From Asticcacaulis sp. (GTDB lineage: Bacteria; Pseudomonadota; Alphaproteobacteria; Caulobacterales; Caulobacteraceae), in contig NZ_JAIWNX010000228.1 of the NCBI RefSeq assembly GCF_020217185.1, positions 1-10,000 on the forward strand: DNA of 10,000 nucleotides. Direction: 5' to 3'. The notes below the pieces were generated by a model, which saw only the letters and a list, made by a program, of their open reading frames with translations, made no database searches and was not told the DNA's origin. Within the stretch, counting starts at the first letter, position 1; each line of letters starts with the position of its first letter. Positions 6,838 to 10,000 of this stretch are shown here, piece after piece. The position numbers and the translations under genes were made by a program.

Positions 6838-6912
6838 CGGTTTTCGGACTCAAATGCGCGACAAAAGAAATAGATCCAGATTTCGATTCAACCTGAACAA
6901 AATTCGCTCCAG
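6815..6912 (+). repeat. RIME-like palindromic repeat, copy 2 (upstream of ThuA-like gene)
   Basis: Same family as the element at 3962-4066, in the opposite orientation on the window. Shared blocks start at offsets 0 (AGCGCA), 26 (TTTTCGGA), 40 (TGCGCGAC) and 90 (CGCTCCAG), against 0, 27, 40 and 94 in copy 1. The outer hairpin arms are GCGCATT (6816-6822) and AATGCGC (6853-6859). The distal half lacks the 11-bp inverted repeat of copy 1, so the elements are mosaic. It fills most of the 167-bp gap between the Tyr/Gly-rich gene and the ThuA-like gene. Confidence 0.75.
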
Positions 6913-6942
6913 CCGCACGGGACGCGTTCGTCAAGGGAGGGG

Positions 6943-7653
6943 TTAGTCGGAATAGTTGGTGGTCTTGGTACAGACGCGGCGGGACGGCCGATAGCCGCCC
7001 CAGATGGGGTCGCCCATTGCGCCTTCATAACGCACGCTGTCGCAGTCTTCGTCACGGTCGCGGTCCTTATTGCGATCGCTGAAGTCAAGCGAGATCGACA
7101 GGGATTTCGACGTGCCGCCGCGCGCATAGCCATAGCCCCGACCATAGCCGTATCCGTAGGGGTCGTAAGCCGACGCTCCATAGCGACCATAGCCCGGCCC
7201 GTAGCCATAGCCGTAAGGATCGGCATAGAGATAGCCGTTCTTGCCGTGATCGGTCTGGCTGTAGGCCAGGCCCAGCGTACCGGTTTCGCCCACCGGGATC
7301 AGGGTCGCCACATAGGCGCTCTTATAGCCGCCGGTGCCTATGGAGACACCCGCTTCGCCGTGAATCTGGCGCTTTTGCGGGCGTGCGTCCGCATCGTCGC
7401 GGCCCCAGGAGGTCGGCTGACGGCGGTCGGGGGTGCGCGTCCCGTCCAGCGTCGACAGCACCTGCGCCTGCGTGGCCTTGGCCGTGTCTTCGGCGGTCAC
7501 GGGCGTGACGCTGGCGGCGGGGGCCGCGGCATCAAGGGCCACCTTGGGGCGGTTGGTGGCCACGATCTCATCGTCCGCTGCGCACACCGCCACAGGCGTG
7601 ACGACCAGCGTAGCGAGGATCAGACCGGAAAGGGCGAGGGGGTTCAGGGGCAT
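6943..7653 (-). CDS. Exported Tyr/Gly-rich repeat protein of unknown function
   Basis: I do not recognise this 236-residue protein. It begins with a Sec-type signal (about 1-25, ending VCA-AD; the Cys at 24 follows Val, so it is not a good lipobox). A Pro/Ala/Thr-rich linker with low predicted order follows (about 30-95), then a segment of alternating residues that could form beta-hairpins (98-135, with GEAGVSIGTGGY and GTLGLAYSQTD). Next comes a Tyr/Gly tract (141-178) built on a 19-residue tandem repeat, a strand-like KSLSISLDFSD, and a charged tail with two Cys (C204, C228) that could form a disulfide. It may be a surface, envelope-associated or beta-strand-rich secreted protein. ATG 7653 lacks a ribosome-binding site, and an in-frame stop lies a short way upstream. 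It sits between lacI (60 nt upstream) and the ThuA-like gene, all on the minus strand. Confidence 0.7.
   Translation of the reverse strand: MPLNPLALSGLILATLVVTPVAVCAADDEIVATNRPKVALDAAAPAASVTPVTAEDTAKATQAQVLSTLDGTRTPDRRQPTSWGRDDADARPQKRQIHGEAGVSIGTGGYKSAYVATLIPVGETGTLGLAYSQTDHGKNGYLYADPYGYGYGPGYGRYGASAYDPYGYGYGRGYGYARGGTSKSLSISLDFSDRNKDRDRDEDCDSVRYEGAMGDPIWGGYRPSRRVCTKTTNYSD
7108..7221 (-). repeat. 57-bp tandem repeat coding for a Tyr/Gly-rich motif
   Basis: Two adjacent 57-bp units (7165-7221 and 7108-7164) encode 19-residue copies that both start DPYGYGYG (residues 145 and 164 of the exported protein). They then diverge: PGYGRYGASAY in the first and RGYGYARGGTS in the second. This is an in-frame internal duplication within a low-complexity tract. 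Confidence 0.7.
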
Positions 7654-7713
7654 GAGGGGGACTGTGAGACGGCTATGCAGCCAAATTAAGGCCGGTGTGT
7701 AACGCGGTGGTTT

Positions 7714-8739
7714 TTACCCCTCACGCGGCGCGGCGGCGGACCCGCGACGGACGATGAAATAGTCGAGTTGTTGCACTGCCGGAACCTCGCGGCCATTGAT
7801 GCGCTCCAGAAGCAGGCGCGTCGCCTCTTCGGCCAGCCCCTTCATCGGCTGATGCACGGTCGAAAGCGGCGGCCACACGCTGCTGGTGCCCGGCGCATCG
7901 TCGAAACCGACGATGGAGACGTCTTCAGGCACCGACAGTTTCAGCTTGGCCGCCGCCGCCATGGCCCCGAAGGCGATATAGTCGGCGGCAGCGAAGAGGG
8001 CGGTCGGGCGGTCGGCCTGAGACAGCAGGGCTTCGGCCTCATCAAAGCCGTTATTGACGCGCACATCGCCGCGTACCACCCAGTCGGGCCGCGCCGCCAG
8101 CCCGGCCTCGGACAGGGCGCGCAGATAGCCGGCCTTGCGGTCGGCGTTCGAGCCGCGCCCGCGCAGGTTTTCGATAAAGGCGATGCGTGTGTGACCCAGT
8201 TCGATCAGCCAGCGCGTCAGCTCATAGCCCGCCGCCACATCGTCCATAAACACATAGGGGCTGCGCTCGAAATGCTGAACCGGAGAGATGCGCACCACGG
8301 GCACGCCCAGCTCGTCGAACAGGTCGATCATGGCCGCATCATCGCACACCGGCGGGGCCAGCAGCACGCCGTCAAAGCGCGAGGTCGCCAGTTGCGCCTT
8401 CATCTGCGCGCGCGGCAGGTGGCGCAGTTCCGCCACCCCTTCGATAATCAGATGATAGCCGGCCTGATGGCAGGCATCGAGGGCGCCGATCTGAAGCTCA
8501 TGCTGGTAATAGTGGGTGACGGGGCGCTCAAAAATCAGCCCGATCATATAGCTGCGCGACCCCGACAGGGCGCGGGCGGCGGGATTGGGCTTGAACCCTG
8601 TCTCGGCGATCAGCGCCTCGATCTCGGCACGCTTTTCCGGCCGCACGCCCGGCTGCTTGTTCAGCACCCGCGACACGGTCTTGATGGAAACGCCCGACAG
8701 ACGGGCCAGATCGACGATGGTGATACGGGACACGGGCAA
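7714..8739 (-). CDS. LacI-family transcriptional regulator
   Basis: A DNA-binding repressor (or dual regulator) that responds to a sugar or sugar derivative. The 341 residues are full length for the family: an N-terminal helix-turn-helix (about 6-27, TIVDLARLSGVSIKTVSRVLN region), a hinge helix NPAARALSG (about 52-60) whose Leu normally inserts at the operator's central CpG, and a periplasmic-binding-protein-like sensor domain (from about 65, starting YMIGLIF, with the typical VSIVGFDD and PPLSTVHQP near the end). The start is a TTG at 8739; GTG 8733 is an equally good option since the domain begins SRITIV. Neither has a clear ribosome-binding site, so a leaderless mRNA is possible. It is divergent from the GPH symporter gene with an AACGTT-centred site in the gap, and upstream of two minus-strand genes, which suggests local control. 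The effector cannot be named; a beta-linked glucose or GlcNAc oligosaccharide would fit the neighbours. Confidence 0.93.
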   Translation of the reverse strand: MPVSRITIVDLARLSGVSIKTVSRVLNKQPGVRPEKRAEIEALIAETGFKPNPAARALSGSRSYMIGLIFERPVTHYYQHELQIGALDACHQAGYHLIIEGVAELRHLPRAQMKAQLATSRFDGVLLAPPVCDDAAMIDLFDELGVPVVRISPVQHFERSPYVFMDDVAAGYELTRWLIELGHTRIAFIENLRGRGSNADRKAGYLRALSEAGLAARPDWVVRGDVRVNNGFDEAEALLSQADRPTALFAAADYIAFGAMAAAAKLKLSVPEDVSIVGFDDAPGTSSVWPPLSTVHQPMKGLAEEATRLLLERINGREVPAVQQLDYFIVRRGSAAAPREG

Positions 8740-8793
8740 TCGGAAAAAATGCGATAAAACAGGCTTAGCGGTGATGGATGTCCCTGTCTATAG

Positions 8794-8821
8794 GCGCGAC
8801 TATGTGACCTTTATGTCGCGC
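8794..8821. promoter_or_regulatory. 7-bp inverted repeat in the lacI/symporter gap
   Basis: GCGCGAC (8794-8800) and GTCGCGC (8815-8821) are perfect complements separated by 14 nt, within the 178-bp gap between the divergent genes. It could be a second regulator site or part of the lacI promoter region. The base composition makes short matches of this type fairly likely by chance. Confidence 0.25.
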
Positions 8822-8825
8822 TACA

Positions 8826-8839
8826 TGACAACGTTGACG
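8826..8839. promoter_or_regulatory. Predicted LacI-family operator between lacI and symporter
   Basis: TGACAACGTTGACG has the perfect core CAACGTTG centred on a CpG at 8832-8833, with imperfect outer symmetry. It shares the 10-mer GACAACGTTG with the fully symmetric site upstream of the ThuA-like gene. It lies 79 nt before the symporter ATG and 87 nt from the lacI start, so it could control both directions. Confidence 0.6.
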
Positions 8840-8848
8840 TATCGACGC

Positions 8849-8877
8849 TTGCGCAGGGGGTAACACTGCCCTACAGA
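8849..8877 (+). promoter_or_regulatory. Weak candidate promoter for the GPH symporter gene
   Basis: TTGCGC (8849-8854) and TACAGA (8872-8877) are 17 nt apart, downstream of the AACGTT palindrome. The -10 match is poor and other placements are possible. Confidence 0.25.
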
Positions 8878-8886
8878 TAGGCCAGA

Positions 8887-8900
8887 CCGCGAAAACGCGG
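8887..8900 (+). other. Small stem-loop just upstream of symporter RBS
   Basis: CCGCG-AAAA-CGCGG is a perfect 5-bp stem with a 4-nt loop, ending 6 nt before the AGGGGA ribosome-binding site (8907-8912). It could stabilise the mRNA 5' end or tune translation, or be a DNA-level site. It is short enough to be chance. Confidence 0.35.
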
Positions 8901-8917
8901 CACCACAGGGGAACGAA

Positions 8918-10000
8918 ATGGCCGCAACTGACCGTCTATCCTTGCGCGAAAAGATCGCTTATGGCGCAGGCGACCTGGGCTTTAACTTCTACTGGACGAC
9001 CATTTCGGCCTTCGGGCTGATCTTCTTCACCGACGTCTTCGGCCTCGATCCGCTGGCGGCGGGGACCATGCTGCTGATTAGCCGCGTGCTCGATGCCTTT
9101 GCCGATCCCATCATGGGGGCCGTGGCCGACCGCACGCGCAGCCGCTGGGGCCGCTTTCGTCCGTGGATTTTCGGAGCCGCCGCGCCGATGGCGGTGCTGG
9201 GGGTGCTGTGCTTCTTCACCCCGCCCTTCGATCATGACGGCAAGCTGGTCTATGCCTATCTGACCTATAATCTGCTGATGATCGTCTATTCGATCGCCAA
9301 CATCCCCTACAGCGCCCTGTCCGGCGTGATGAGCGCCGACGGGCAGGACCGCACCACGCTCAATTCGTTCCGCTTTGTCGGCGGCTTTCTGGGCGGCACC
9401 ATCGTCACCTACGCCACGCCGCTGCTGGTCAAAAGTTTTGGCGGAGCCAATCCGGCGCAGGGCTGGCCGATCGTTATGGCCATCTATGGCGTGGCGGTCG
9501 TGGCCATCATGGCGCTGGTCGTCCTCAATACGCGCGAACGCATCAGCCCGCCGCCGCAGCAGGCCTCCAGCCCCTGGCGCGATATCCGCGACCTGTTCGG
9601 TAACAAGCCGTGGCTGGTGCTGTTTGCGCTGGCTCTGGTCATCATGGTGACCATCACCCTGCGCATGGCCACTTCAGCCTACTATATGCGCTATGTGGTG
9701 GGGCGTGAGGACCTGATCGGGCCGTTCCTGACCTCTTACGGCGTGGCGCTGGCCGCCGGTGCGCTCCTGACGCCCATGATGACGAAATGGATCGACAAAC
9801 CGCGCCTGATGATGATCCTGATGGGCGCCGTCGCTGTCCTGTCGGCCAGCTTCTTCGTCATCCCGCCGGATCAGATCGGGCTGATGTTTGCGGTGCAGGT
9901 GCTGATCGGCCTGTGTCTGGGGCCGAAATCGCCGCTGGCCTACGCCATGTATGCCGACGCGGCGGACTATACGGAATACCGCTTCGGGCGGCGCGCCACG
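8918..10000 (+). CDS. GPH-family sugar:cation symporter (partial, 3' end beyond window)
   Basis: Inner-membrane secondary transporter of the glycoside-pentoside-hexuronide (MelB-like) family in the major facilitator superfamily, importing a sugar or oligosaccharide with H+ or Na+. The first 361 residues are present out of about 450-500 usual; the frame is open to the last base. Seen: GAGDLGFNFYW at the N-terminus, the family motif DAFADPIMG with D59 and D63 matching the cation-site Asp pair of MelB, the loop RTRSRWGRFRPW, ANIPYSALSGVM, and near the cut the typical MYADAADYTEYRFGRRAT. Several hydrophobic segments agree with a 12-helix protein. ATG 8918 follows AGGGGA (8907-8912) at 5 nt. It is divergent from lacI with an operator-like palindrome between them, so sugar-induced expression is likely. 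Related transporters often sit beside intracellular glycosidases; the genes past the window may show the substrate. Confidence 0.94.
   Translation, partial: MAATDRLSLREKIAYGAGDLGFNFYWTTISAFGLIFFTDVFGLDPLAAGTMLLISRVLDAFADPIMGAVADRTRSRWGRFRPWIFGAAAPMAVLGVLCFFTPPFDHDGKLVYAYLTYNLLMIVYSIANIPYSALSGVMSADGQDRTTLNSFRFVGGFLGGTIVTYATPLLVKSFGGANPAQGWPIVMAIYGVAVVAIMALVVLNTRERISPPPQQASSPWRDIRDLFGNKPWLVLFALALVIMVTITLRMATSAYYMRYVVGREDLIGPFLTSYGVALAAGALLTPMMTKWIDKPRLMMILMGAVAVLSASFFVIPPDQIGLMFAVQVLIGLCLGPKSPLAYAMYADAADYTEYRFGRRAT

Noticed and set aside
3962..6912. The two inverted repeat copies as ends of a composite mobile element carrying the receptor and ThuA-like gene
   Set aside because: There is no transposase, no target duplication was noticed, the copies differ considerably, and such repeats are expected to be dispersed singly.
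6056..6946. 296-codon plus-strand frame covering the ThuA-like gene and its upstream gap
   Set aside because: It is antisense to a gene with family motifs, Tat signal and a good ribosome-binding site, and runs through the repeat; the composition looks like a shadow frame.
7768..8757. 329-codon plus-strand frame opposite lacI
   Set aside because: It mirrors the LacI gene almost exactly and has no recognisable domain; the LacI reading has a complete HTH, hinge and sensor domain.
1..10000. CRISPR array, tRNA, rRNA, insertion sequence or transposase, and prophage genes
   Set aside because: No regularly spaced repeats, RNA gene motifs or transposase-like frames were seen; the repeats present are a two-copy palindromic element and one in-gene duplication.

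Overview
The window is GC-rich, densely coding DNA with the third-codon-position G/C bias that opens long false frames on the opposite strand. Gene content (glycan hydrolases, TonB receptor, ThuA-like protein, LacI regulator, GPH sugar symporter) and a RIME-like intergenic repeat of the kind common in alphaproteobacteria suggest an alphaproteobacterium, most likely Caulobacteraceae (Asticcacaulis/Caulobacter/Brevundimonas type). The taxon is inferred from style; no rRNA or marker gene is present.

Layout. 20-3488 (+): a chitobiase-like GH20 lipoprotein, then an exported GH16 beta-glucanase, 52 nt apart with a hairpin between. 3533-5986 (+): a small exported His/Cys-rich protein with its own apparently leaderless promoter, then a mid-sized TonB-dependent receptor whose 5' end is overlapped by a palindromic repeat. 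5991-6031: an 18-bp perfect inverted repeat between convergent genes, taking in the end of the ThuA-like gene. 6005-8739 (-): in transcription order, a LacI-family regulator, an exported Tyr/Gly-rich protein of unknown function and a Tat-exported ThuA-like protein. A second copy of the repeat lies just upstream of the ThuA-like gene. 8918 to the window end (+): a GPH-family sugar:cation symporter, divergent from lacI and cut by the window edge.

Working model (inference). This is a glycan-utilisation neighbourhood. GH20 and GH16 cut beta-linked oligo- and polysaccharides outside the cytoplasm, the GPH symporter imports the products, and the LacI protein senses a sugar. A 10-mer palindromic core (GACAACGTTG) occurs both upstream of the ThuA-like gene and in the lacI/symporter gap, and would tie these genes into one local regulon. 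The His/Cys-rich protein plus TonB receptor look more like a metal-handling pair than a sugar importer, lying inside the sugar locus.

No wholly new system is demonstrated. The best leads are the shared operator, the repeat that forms part of the receptor's N-terminus, the leaderless His/Cys-rich gene and the Tyr/Gly tandem-repeat protein.
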